In this document: positions 35,657 to 43,280 of the stretch, piece after piece
How positions within the stretch are numbered: position 1 is the first letter of the stretch
Layout of the letters: every line of letters starts with the position of its first letter
Assembly: GCA_016715825.1 (NCBI GenBank)
Contig: JADJXO010000002.1
Coordinates: 186,001-250,000 of the forward strand
Reading direction: 5' to 3'
DNA length: 64,000 bases
Source: Nitrospira sp.
Lineage (GTDB): Bacteria; Nitrospirota; Nitrospiria; Nitrospirales; Nitrospiraceae
Position numbers and translations under genes: made by a program
Notes under the pieces: generated by a model
What the model was told of the DNA's origin: nothing
Database searches by the model: none
What the model saw: only the letters and a program-made list of their open reading frames with translations

Positions 35657-36976
35657 ATGAGCGATATCGGCCGTCGAGGGTTTCTGGTGCGGACGGGTTT
35701 GGCCCTGAGCACGGCTGTTCTGACGGAGGCCTGCTCGCGCACGTTAGCCCATCAACACACTCTGCCGTATAGATTCACAAACTGGGAAGACCTACGGGCA
35801 CAGTTTGTACTTTCTCCTCATCTCATTCACCTCGCGACGTTTTTCCTTGCCTCCCATCCCACACCGGTGCGCGAAGCCATCGAACGGTATCGCGCCGGTC
35901 TCGATGCCGACCCGATCGGCTATTGGCAGGAGCAAGAAGAAAAACAGGAGGCAAGGGTGCTCTTGGCTGCAGCTGACTATCTGGGTGCCCACCCCACCGA
36001 CATCGCCCTGACCGACAGCACGACGATGGGGCTCGGGCTGCTGTACGGAGGCCTACAGCTTCAACCTGGCCAAGAAATCCTGACCACAACACACGATCAC
36101 TACTCGACAGAAACCGCGCTGCGCCTCCGCGCCGAACGCACGGGCGCCACCGTGCGTCAGATTTCCCTCTATCGTGCCCTTAAGACCGTCACGCGCGACG
36201 AAATCGTTGAGTCCCTGCGCAAGGGCATCTCGACCGCCACACGTATCGTGGCCGTCACCTGGGTCCATTCCAGCACGGGACTGAAGCTGCCGATCCACGA
36301 AATGGCACTGGCGATTCAGACTATCAATCGCTCCCGTGATGAACAGGACCGGATCATCTTCTGCGTGGATGGACTCCATGGCTTGGGGGTGGAAGATTTC
36401 AGTGTGAGCGAGCTCGGCTGTGACTTCTTCGTCGCTGGGACGCATAAATGGATGTTCGGCCCACGCGGGACCGGACTCGTTTGGGGTCACCCCAAGGCCT
36501 GGCCAATCGCCCAGGCGACGATTCCAACCTTTAGTGGGCAGGCCTACGAACTCTGGATGGAGAACAAGTCCTCGAGGAATCTTCCGCCATCCGTCCACAT
36601 GACCCCGGGCGGATTCCACTCCTTCGAACATCGGTGGGCGCTGGATGAAGCCTTTAGGTTCCATCAAGCCATCGGGAAATCAACCGTGACGCAGCGCATC
36701 TATGAACTGAACCAGCAGTTGAAACAGGGATTAGCCTCGATGCGGTATGTGACCCTCCACACACCGATGTCACAGAATCTCTCGGCAGGAATCGTCTGTT
36801 TTGACGTGAACGGCTTGCAGCCTCGCCAGGTTGTGGAGAAGCTCCGTGAACGGGGAATTGTCGGCAGCGTGACCCCCTATGCGACCAAGTATGTCAGGTT
36901 CGCGCCGAGTCTTATAAACTCGCCGAAAGAAATTGAGAACACGTTGGAAGAGATCAGAAAGCTACGTGCGGAGTAG
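35657..36976 (+). CDS. Tat-exported class V aminotransferase-like lipoprotein
   Basis: This is a PLP-dependent fold-type I enzyme of the class V aminotransferase family (cysteine desulfurase/isopenicillin N epimerase-like). The PLP lysine is in FFVAGTHKWMFGPRGTG, and the upstream Asp in FCVDGLHGLG. The N-terminus carries a twin-arginine signal (GRRGFLVRTGLALSTA) that ends in a possible lipobox, LTEAC. The protein is thus predicted to be folded with cofactor in the cytoplasm and exported, which is unusual for this family. Length of 439 residues includes the signal. GGAGGAG lies eight bases upstream of the ATG. Substrate is unknown. Confidence 0.82.
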   Translation: MSDIGRRGFLVRTGLALSTAVLTEACSRTLAHQHTLPYRFTNWEDLRAQFVLSPHLIHLATFFLASHPTPVREAIERYRAGLDADPIGYWQEQEEKQEARVLLAAADYLGAHPTDIALTDSTTMGLGLLYGGLQLQPGQEILTTTHDHYSTETALRLRAERTGATVRQISLYRALKTVTRDEIVESLRKGISTATRIVAVTWVHSSTGLKLPIHEMALAIQTINRSRDEQDRIIFCVDGLHGLGVEDFSVSELGCDFFVAGTHKWMFGPRGTGLVWGHPKAWPIAQATIPTFSGQAYELWMENKSSRNLPPSVHMTPGGFHSFEHRWALDEAFRFHQAIGKSTVTQRIYELNQQLKQGLASMRYVTLHTPMSQNLSAGIVCFDVNGLQPRQVVEKLRERGIVGSVTPYATKYVRFAPSLINSPKEIENTLEEIRKLRAE

Positions 36977-37022
36977 CACAGCATTCCGGGAGAGCGAGGT
37001 ACCTACCGATGCGCGAAGAGCG

Positions 37023-37574
37023 CTACTTCTCACCACACTTCTTGAACTTCGATTCCAAGCACTTCTGGGCCAGCTCCTCGGCTTTCTTGATCTGAGCCGG
37101 CGCCATGTGTGAAGCGAGGTTGTCGCGATCCTTCATCAGTTCGTCTTTCGATCCCGCCATCGAAGACTCAATCGCCACGCTGTACCACATATGCGCGCGC
37201 ACGGAATCCAGTGGCACGCCCTGCCCCTTCGCATACATCTGCGCGAGTGCATTCTGCGCCCCTGCATGGCCCTGCCCCGCCGCCAGGCGATGCCACTTCA
37301 TCGCCGCCTTGAAGTCATGTATCACTCCCAGGCCACTGGCGTAGAGGAGTCCAAGGTTATATTGTGCCCGGTCATCTCCTTTTTCCGCCAGAGGAAGAAA
37401 GAGCGCCCCCGCGACCCTAAAGTCGCCACGCCGTAGGGCCGCGTACGGTTCCTCCCCAGACAAAGATACCGACGACGGTACCGTTTTCTTCGAACCACCC
37501 TTGAGCGGCTCCGCCGCGGTCGCGACGGATGTACAGGTCCACATCAATACGACCGCAAGCAGGAACAGCCTCAT
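37023..37574 (-). CDS. Secreted Sel1-repeat protein
   Basis: This 183-residue protein has a cleavable signal peptide (MRLFLLAVVLMWTCTSVATA, cut probably after ATA-A) and two to three Sel1-like (TPR-related) repeats, for example AQYNLGLLYASGLGVIHDFK and AQNALAQMYAKGQGVPLDSV. Such repeats bind other proteins, often in the periplasm. The start is the ATG at 37574, which gives a normal signal peptide; eight codons further upstream another start is open. The C-terminus is lysine-rich with two Cys. Function is unknown. Confidence 0.78.
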   Translation of the reverse strand: MRLFLLAVVLMWTCTSVATAAEPLKGGSKKTVPSSVSLSGEEPYAALRRGDFRVAGALFLPLAEKGDDRAQYNLGLLYASGLGVIHDFKAAMKWHRLAAGQGHAGAQNALAQMYAKGQGVPLDSVRAHMWYSVAIESSMAGSKDELMKDRDNLASHMAPAQIKKAEELAQKCLESKFKKCGEK

Positions 37575-37672
37575 CGTGCACCTCTCAAATCTGACCATTC
37601 GAGTCCTTATCCACCGATATCTGTTCCGTTTTGACGTGGAACTAGCCGCAGGTCAAGAGAAGTTTCGTTTGG

Positions 37673-37758
37673 TGGTGCCGAAGCCGGGAGTTGAACCCGG
37701 ACGCCCTTGCGAGCACCAGCTCCTGAGGCTGGCGTGTCTGCCATTCCACCACTTCGGC
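37673..37758 (-). tRNA. tRNA-Leu (anticodon CAG)
   Basis: Read on the minus strand, 86 bases fold as a class II tRNA: acceptor GCCGAAG with CTTCGGC, anticodon stem CCAGC/GCTGG with loop CTCAGGA (anticodon CAG, leucine CUG), long variable arm, T-arm GGGTTCAACTCCC, discriminator A and an encoded CCA at 37673-37675. Confidence 0.94.
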
Positions 37759-37762
37759 TCGA

Positions 37763-37887
37763 GGGGATGTTGAAAAAACCCGCCAGCTTCGTTCTCGTTT
37801 CGCTCAAGGTTTCGACGTACCGGCGAATAGTACGCCTCAACCTTTCGTTCACTACGGCCTCGCTGGACGGCCTTTTTGAACATCCCC
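37763..37887. repeat. 125-bp inverted-repeat element (MITE/REP-like)
   Basis: The element begins GGGGATGTTGAAAAAA and ends TTTTTGAACATCCCC; the two termini pair over about 25 bases with a few mismatches (inner parts CCGCCAGC and GCTGGACGG). It directly follows the tRNA-Leu 5' end, separated by four bases. No ORF is inside. A degenerate half copy is at 39842. It looks like a dispersed non-coding repeat that could be a MITE or a transcription-terminating hairpin. Confidence 0.6.
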
Positions 37888-37964
37888 GCATGCGATGAAT
37901 TACGGGGGAGCCGGATTATCCTGAATTCTCCTTGCTCACGTCAAGCAAGCAACCGGACCGCCAT

Positions 37965-39416
37965 TCACTCTGCATTCTGAGTAGTGACCGGGATGATCCA
38001 TTGTCCGGCGCTCGTGATCTCTCGTGGATCGCCACTGATGATGATTCGCTCGCGGATCAGCCCTGCTGCCGCGAGCAGCGAGGGCGCCGCAATCCTCGGT
38101 GCCTCATCGACGATCAGGACATCGAAGCGCACCTGGTTGAACAAAGGGTCGCTCGCCACCCGTGTGGGTGTCGCAGCCACCAGTCGTCGGTTTTGAAGAA
38201 AGGCCTGGCGGTTCGGATGTTCCTCCGCTGCCATCAGTTCGCGAACCTTCTTTGCGCCTCCCAGCTTCGTGATGAACTCTTTGAGTTCCTCAAACTCGGC
38301 GCGCTTCCCCCTGGGAACGGCGGCTTCAGGAACGAGTGCTTGGATGCGTGTTTTGGCGATATCAATTTCTTGATCCAGCTGATCTATCTGACTCTGGTAC
38401 AGCTCACAGTACTGTTTGAGCGATTCTGCATTTTTCCCGAGTGCTTGCATCGACAAACGTTGAAACAGCGACAGAGTCTCAAACTGCTTGAGTGTGGCCT
38501 CAGCCTCAGCCATCCGCACTTGAAGCTCCCGCAACTGAGTCACGAGACGCCATTCGAATGAACGGACTTCATCCAAGTCTTTCTGTTTCGCCTCCTTTTG
38601 GGCCAGGAGCGGCACCAACGCGCGAAAGCGATCGTATTTACTCTTTAAGGACGCCTTGTCGGCTTGTGACTTGGCGAGGAACTGGTGCATTTGCGATTCG
38701 AATCCCAGTTCATGGAGGTCGATGCCCTCGGCTTTCGTAGCCATAGAGAGTTCATACCGAGTAACCCACATCTTGTAGTTTAGACCGCCGGCTTTGATCG
38801 TTCTGGCGATTTGGCCAATAGCCTCATCGCACTCGTGATGGCTCGGGCTCAGAAAGAGGATACGCTTGTTGGCGCGAATGAGTTCTACCGCTAGACTCGC
38901 GAGTTTCTGTCGACGTTCTGACCGGTCATCCGCCCACAGAGTCATGAAGACCGATGACGCGGCAGGCGCTGCTTGAGCGTCGACGCCTTGCTTCTGCAGC
39001 ATCGACGCCAGCCGTTCGGTGGGCCCAAAGTGAAACAGGTCAGGTTTTGCCAACATCTCTCTCAGACGACCGGCAGAGGTACTGAGGAGACCCGCCTTGT
39101 CTGGAACCAGCGTGACAGAAGGGACCTCGTTTCCGAGGTTATCGACAAGTTGAAGCAGGACGCGATTGTCGGTTTGATAGAGTACGATGCCCTCTGTGGT
39201 TTCTGCCTCCTCGGGTGGAATAACGGATACCGGAAGATCACCACAGAGCGCAACGTTGGAAGGCAGAGCAAATTCATAGAGATGGAGCCCGCCGACTGTC
39301 CGAATCAGCCGCCCCTGTGAGGCTAGAATAGGCGCTTCCTGCCCTGATTCCGTCAGATAAGCTCGTTCGGCTTCAAGGCTGACGCTACAGGCCTCTATGA
39401 GGTCATGTGCAGTCAT
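37965..39416 (-). CDS. SF1 helicase-like protein lacking a Walker A motif
   Basis: The 483-residue protein ends in a region that resembles DNA2/UPF1-type superfamily 1 helicases: VAATPTRVASDPL, then FDVLIVDEAPRIAAPSLL (Walker B-like DEAP), then RIIISGDPREITS (like GDPxQL motif III). The segment where the P-loop should be reads FMTLWADDRSERRQKLASLA, with no GxxGxGK(T/S). Between residues 240 and 390 is a long charged coiled coil. The sequence ends shortly after motif III, so helicase domain 2 is missing. It is probably not an active helicase; it may be a regulatory or structural relative. No partner is evident. Confidence 0.6.
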   Translation of the reverse strand: MTAHDLIEACSVSLEAERAYLTESGQEAPILASQGRLIRTVGGLHLYEFALPSNVALCGDLPVSVIPPEEAETTEGIVLYQTDNRVLLQLVDNLGNEVPSVTLVPDKAGLLSTSAGRLREMLAKPDLFHFGPTERLASMLQKQGVDAQAAPAASSVFMTLWADDRSERRQKLASLAVELIRANKRILFLSPSHHECDEAIGQIARTIKAGGLNYKMWVTRYELSMATKAEGIDLHELGFESQMHQFLAKSQADKASLKSKYDRFRALVPLLAQKEAKQKDLDEVRSFEWRLVTQLRELQVRMAEAEATLKQFETLSLFQRLSMQALGKNAESLKQYCELYQSQIDQLDQEIDIAKTRIQALVPEAAVPRGKRAEFEELKEFITKLGGAKKVRELMAAEEHPNRQAFLQNRRLVAATPTRVASDPLFNQVRFDVLIVDEAPRIAAPSLLAAAGLIRERIIISGDPREITSAGQWIIPVTTQNAE

Positions 39417-39565
39417 TACGTCAGAAATCCCCTACAACCTGAGGCCCACGGTATCCTGATCATAAATGTCCATCAGGAGCACTGTCCACCGAACAAGCGC
39501 CGAAGTTGCCCTTGTCTTCACGACCAGATCTTGTCTAGAATGAGCGCCTTGCTGGGAGGGAATCT

Positions 39566-39835
39566 GTGAAGGGCTTGAGGTTCGAACGGATCGCCACTGA
39601 ACGTCACTACAATGTGGTCTTCCACATCGGAAGTACCTATGTCCCGGTGAGTGATGAGACCGTTGAGGAGCTCAGGGACCAAAGCCTCCTGCCGGCTGAG
39701 CGATTTTTGGACCTCCTCATCGACCGTGTTGGATATTCATCCTACCTGAAGGATCAGATCCGCACCGAACTGAAAGCGACCGGCGATCCCACCACGCAGA
39801 TCACGGTGCTGCAGGGAGCCATCAGGGAACTTTGA
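39566..39835 (+). CDS. Small protein of unknown function
   Basis: An 89-residue protein with a GTG start preceded by GGGAGGGAATC. It has a beta-rich first half (RHYNVVFHIGSTYVPVSDE) and a helical second half with SLLPAERFLDLLIDRVG. I recognise no family. The good ribosome site, amino-acid balance and codon use support a real gene. It is divergent from the helicase-like gene at 37965-39416, with 149 bases between. Confidence 0.6.
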   Translation: MKGLRFERIATERHYNVVFHIGSTYVPVSDETVEELRDQSLLPAERFLDLLIDRVGYSSYLKDQIRTELKATGDPTTQITVLQGAIREL

Positions 39836-39841
39836 GTAGGC

Positions 39842-39890
39842 GTTAAAAACACCGCCAGCTTCGCTCTGCATCACTTGCGAAACTCAAGCT
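39842..39890. repeat. Degenerate partial copy of the 37763 repeat
   Basis: GTTAAAAACACCGCCAGCTT at the start of this segment resembles the left end of the 125-bp element at 37763 (GTTGAAAAAACCCGCCAGCTT), and similarity fades over the next 30 bases. The matching right end is not found, so this is at best a half copy. Confidence 0.35.
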
Positions 39891-40000
39891 ATCAGATAGC
39901 GGACGTTTCACCTCTTCTCACCCTTTTGCCTTTGCAAATGGCCTTATAAACCCCTACAGGAACGTTTGCGACACTACCGACTACTTGGAGGAAATCTTCC

Positions 40001-40351
40001 ATGGAAGAGATTGAAAAACTGAAAGTAGATTATAAGGACGGAGAAGCCTCGACGACCGCCCGGGCCGCCCCCGGGCCCGGCGCCCCGGGCCCCCCCCCCG
40101 GGCCCCGCCCCCCCCCGCGGCCCCCCGGGCCGCGGCCCCCCCCCCCCCCCCCGCCCGGGCCCGGCCGCGCGCCCCCCCCCCCCCCCCCGGGCCCCCCGCC
40201 CCCCCGCGCCCCGGCCCCCCGCCCCCCCCCCCCGGGGGCCCCGGGCGGGGGGGCGCCGGCGGCCGGCGGCGGCCCCGGCTCGGCCTTGGGGAAACCGAGC
40301 TGGCGATTAAGGGCTGCGGGGGGGGGGCGGGGCCAGATGGGCGAGTCGTGA
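40001..40351 (+). pseudogene. Gene start running into an extreme G/C tract
   Basis: A good ribosome site (GGAGGAA at 39987-39993) and ATG at 40001 begin a normal-looking reading frame, MEEIEKLKVDYKDGEASTT, of unknown family. From about 40058 the frame turns into Pro/Gly/Ala repeats because the DNA becomes almost pure C and G. I regard the first 19 codons as the real start of a gene whose remainder is lost or unreadable in this sequence, not as a true proline-rich protein. Confidence 0.4.
40058..40340. other. Extreme low-complexity G/C tract
   Basis: About 280 bases consist nearly only of C and G, with C-runs up to about 17 and G-runs up to 10; A and T are almost absent between 40062 and 40270. 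It switches from C-dominated to G-dominated toward its right end. Normal composition returns by about 40345, with further G-runs up to 40441. Nothing else in the window is like it. A sequencing or assembly artefact is the leading explanation. Confidence 0.75.
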
Positions 40352-40581
40352 GTGGCCTTGGCCTCGCGGGCGCGAGCAGAGGGGCTGCGCCCTTCCCGAT
40401 CTTCTAAAACCCGCCGGGGGGAGGGGACAATGGTGGGGGGGATGATGAACAAGCAAAGACAAGCGGCAGCGCACCACTCATCATATCGAGGAATGCACTG
40501 AATACGCGAGGACGCCGAGCCACACCGGCTCCTTTCTCGTCATTCGGACACTTAAATGGGACTTATAAGGAACCAACACCC

Positions 40582-41613
40582 TCAATCCCCCACTTGTCCT
40601 TCCTGAAACAGCTGATTCATGATCTGATTTCGCTTTTCGGGGTCCTGATAGTACTTCAATGCCTTGCTATAGTTCTCCATTGCGCTTTGACGTTTCCCCC
40701 GAATCGCATAGATCTCAGCGATGCCGTGATAGGCCCGCGCATCTCCCTCATTGCACTTGAGCGCCCGGCCGAAGATGTCCGCCGCTTGTTGGAGTTGATG
40801 TTTACCTAACGCGAGCCAGCCAAGAGCGGAGTGAGCGGCGCCAAAGTCCGGATTGGCGTTGAGCGCATCCTGATAGCTCTTCTGCGCCAGGCCCAGCCGA
40901 CCGCGTGTTTCATACAGACCACCGAGGGCAAAGTGCACCTCGGCATCCTGTGGATTCAGTTTCAAGGCAGTCTTATAGGATTGCACGGCCGGTTCCAGCT
41001 TGCCCTGTTCCGCAAGGGCGCAGGCCAGGTTGGAATGAGCCGCCGAATCGTTGGGGGTGAGCTTGATCACCTCACGATACTCCTTGATCGCCATTTCCAG
41101 CCGCCCTTGGTCTTGGTAGGCAACTCCCAGATTCATCCGCGCTGGGGGAAAATCAGGAGCAAGCCGGACAGCCTCGCGGTACGCCTTGATCGCCATCTCA
41201 GGATGGCCAGCCCGTTCGTGAATTTGTGCCTGAAAATAGTATGGATGGGCCGACTCTGGAAGCAATCGAGCGGCTTCCGTGTAGAGTTTCAGGGATTGTT
41301 CCGATTGCCCTGACTGCGCAAGAAACAGGCCCTTGATCAAATGAACGTACCCGCACTCAGCATGTCGTTCGAGCAGATCGTTCACCCAACTCCCCACCAC
41401 CGCGATGTGTTCCTGTGACTCAAGACAGAGCGCATGGGCTTTCCACGCATCGGCAAACCGACCCTGCAAGAGATACACAACATTTCTGGCGAACAGCGGA
41501 CGCGGATCTTTCGCCCCGTCGGGATCTCGGCTCCAGCCCATCGACTCGGCGTACAAGACGTCCCAGACCCCCGCGACGATGGCCGCTTCGCATTGTTGCT
41601 GATGGCTGCTCAT
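40582..41613 (-). CDS. TPR-repeat protein
   Basis: This 343-residue protein has no signal peptide and is built of about seven to eight tetratricopeptide repeats from residue 100 on (HPEMAIKAYREAVRLAPDFP, RLEMAIKEYREVIKLTPNDS, KLEPAVQSYKTALKLNPQDA, RLGLAQKSYQDALNANPDFG). Such proteins serve as binding scaffolds. The first 95 residues are a helical domain with several Trp. It lies 16 bases downstream of the thyX-like gene and may be co-transcribed with it. Function is unknown. Confidence 0.78.
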   Translation of the reverse strand: MSSHQQQCEAAIVAGVWDVLYAESMGWSRDPDGAKDPRPLFARNVVYLLQGRFADAWKAHALCLESQEHIAVVGSWVNDLLERHAECGYVHLIKGLFLAQSGQSEQSLKLYTEAARLLPESAHPYYFQAQIHERAGHPEMAIKAYREAVRLAPDFPPARMNLGVAYQDQGRLEMAIKEYREVIKLTPNDSAAHSNLACALAEQGKLEPAVQSYKTALKLNPQDAEVHFALGGLYETRGRLGLAQKSYQDALNANPDFGAAHSALGWLALGKHQLQQAADIFGRALKCNEGDARAYHGIAEIYAIRGKRQSAMENYSKALKYYQDPEKRNQIMNQLFQEGQVGD

Positions 41614-41629
41614 GAGTGATTCGGGGATG

Positions 41630-43117
41630 CTATCGAGTCAGCACGTCTTGGACGTCAGGTGGCGTCGCTTGGATCCCTTCCCCAAGAAAGGGAAATTTCT
41701 TGGATAGCTGCTGCTTCATCTGCCAGGCAACCGTTCGGTAGGACCAGTGGCCTTTGACCCCGGAACGAAGCTTGGCGATATACTCCGCCTCGGCATAATC
41801 CATTTTGAAGAGACAACGCACCTTGAAACCAAAGGGGATGGCGTAGAGCGAGGCTTCCTGGTCCTTTTTCTTGAGCAATTCGATGTCGGTACACACCGCA
41901 TCCATGGCCTGTCGATACTCTGTATCCAACCCAGCATCGACCAACGGCGGTGGCACGTCATAGCCGTGAACGGTGGTGAAGTTTTGTTGCACCTGCTGAC
42001 ACCGCCGGTGTCGGTGCATATCCCGCCATGCGCCGATGTCCATCAGAATATCGAAGGTGAACGCATAGCCGCTGCGGAACTCCTTGATGAGGTCATCGTA
42101 CGGCCCTCGCTGCCTCGTGGCTACCTCGATGGTCGCGTGCTTCTCCTTCTCAGACCATTCTCGGACCACATCGAGAATATTCCGGTACGGGGCCTGTGAC
42201 ACGCGATAGAGAAGGGTCGTGACGATCTCGTCGAGTGGATGATGCGGGTCAACCAGCTCGACCGCCTCCACCGCGCCCCACGTGCTGGGCTGGTCTAATC
42301 CCGTCCCGCGCAACACCTCTTTTGCGTGGCGAGCCAAATCGGAATACACTGATTCTTGATAGGCATTCGCCTTCGCATGTCGTGCTAGTGTCGGCGCGAG
42401 CGGGTCGTTCACGCCCGAAGTCTGACCACAGAGCTCGCTCCACAGATTCACCGGCTGGCGTTGGCAGGCTGCTTTCAAATCCTCACCGATCCCTCGCAGC
42501 TCAGGTAGCTGAGACGACAGGAGCCGCGTAATCTGCTTTTCCAATGTCCGGATGCTGACGACTTGCCCCACGTTGGTCTTTGCCGCAAGGGGAAGCAGGT
42601 ACCGGGTGACGTCGAACGCCCGCGCCGCGATGGTCCGCTGATAATCGGCCGGTTTCATGGATTCCGGTCGTGGATCCCGCTCGGAGAGGTACGCGATCAA
42701 GGGATCGTGCAGCAATCGATAAATTTCCGACAGGCTGCGGAGAACACCTTCATAGAGCGCCTCGGTCTCGCTCCCTCGAATCTGTCCCGGTACAAACCAT
42801 CGGCTCGAGGCAAAATTCTGATAGCGACTCGATTTCGCCTGCCCGTCCCAGAGTGGCTCGTCCTCCAGACGAATGGCGGCCAATTCAGAAATCTCTTCAA
42901 AACAGATAATGACGTGACCAAGATCGGCGATCGATGCATGACCGTAATCGAAATAAAACTGGTCCCAGAACTTTTCCGAGGAATGCCCATGGACCCACCG
43001 GATGCTGTCTTCGATGGAGTCCGGTGATCGGCTATAGCGCGCCAGTGCGTATGCGGATTTCTCCGGCGGCATGGGAGCGATCGCAACAACCCGTCGACCT
43101 GATTGATCCTGACTCAT
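41630..43117 (-). CDS. Tandem-domain FAD-dependent thymidylate synthase (ThyX) protein
   Basis: The 495-residue protein contains two ThyX-like domains. The C-terminal one (about residues 290-490) keeps the signature RHR in WRDMHRHRRCQQVQQNF near residue 367. The N-terminal one (about 30-240) has GHASIADLGHVIICFEEIS but the RHR position reads EDEPLWDGQAKSSRY at 85-99, so it is degenerate. True ThyX is about 220-250 residues and makes dTMP from dUMP with FAD and methylenetetrahydrofolate. Whether this long form is the cell's thymidylate synthase or a relative of other function is not settled. No thyA is in the window. Confidence 0.8.
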   Translation of the reverse strand: MSQDQSGRRVVAIAPMPPEKSAYALARYSRSPDSIEDSIRWVHGHSSEKFWDQFYFDYGHASIADLGHVIICFEEISELAAIRLEDEPLWDGQAKSSRYQNFASSRWFVPGQIRGSETEALYEGVLRSLSEIYRLLHDPLIAYLSERDPRPESMKPADYQRTIAARAFDVTRYLLPLAAKTNVGQVVSIRTLEKQITRLLSSQLPELRGIGEDLKAACQRQPVNLWSELCGQTSGVNDPLAPTLARHAKANAYQESVYSDLARHAKEVLRGTGLDQPSTWGAVEAVELVDPHHPLDEIVTTLLYRVSQAPYRNILDVVREWSEKEKHATIEVATRQRGPYDDLIKEFRSGYAFTFDILMDIGAWRDMHRHRRCQQVQQNFTTVHGYDVPPPLVDAGLDTEYRQAMDAVCTDIELLKKKDQEASLYAIPFGFKVRCLFKMDYAEAEYIAKLRSGVKGHWSYRTVAWQMKQQLSKKFPFLGEGIQATPPDVQDVLTR

Positions 43118-43280
43118 AGAGGGCCGTTCACATCCTCGTTGAACTGCAAGCCGCGCACTATACCTCTCACGTCAAGATGGCGCAAGCTCAGGTCCGTTGA
43201 CTTGCTGCAGAACGCGCCGCTATAGTCCGCCGAATCGCGAGATTCGCACGGTTTTGGCGCAAGGGAGCTATGCACGTTTT

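Noticed and set aside
40001..40452. Long Pro/Gly-rich open frames on both strands over the G/C tract.
   Set aside because: They exist only because the DNA lacks A and T and hence stop codons; composition is unlike any gene here.
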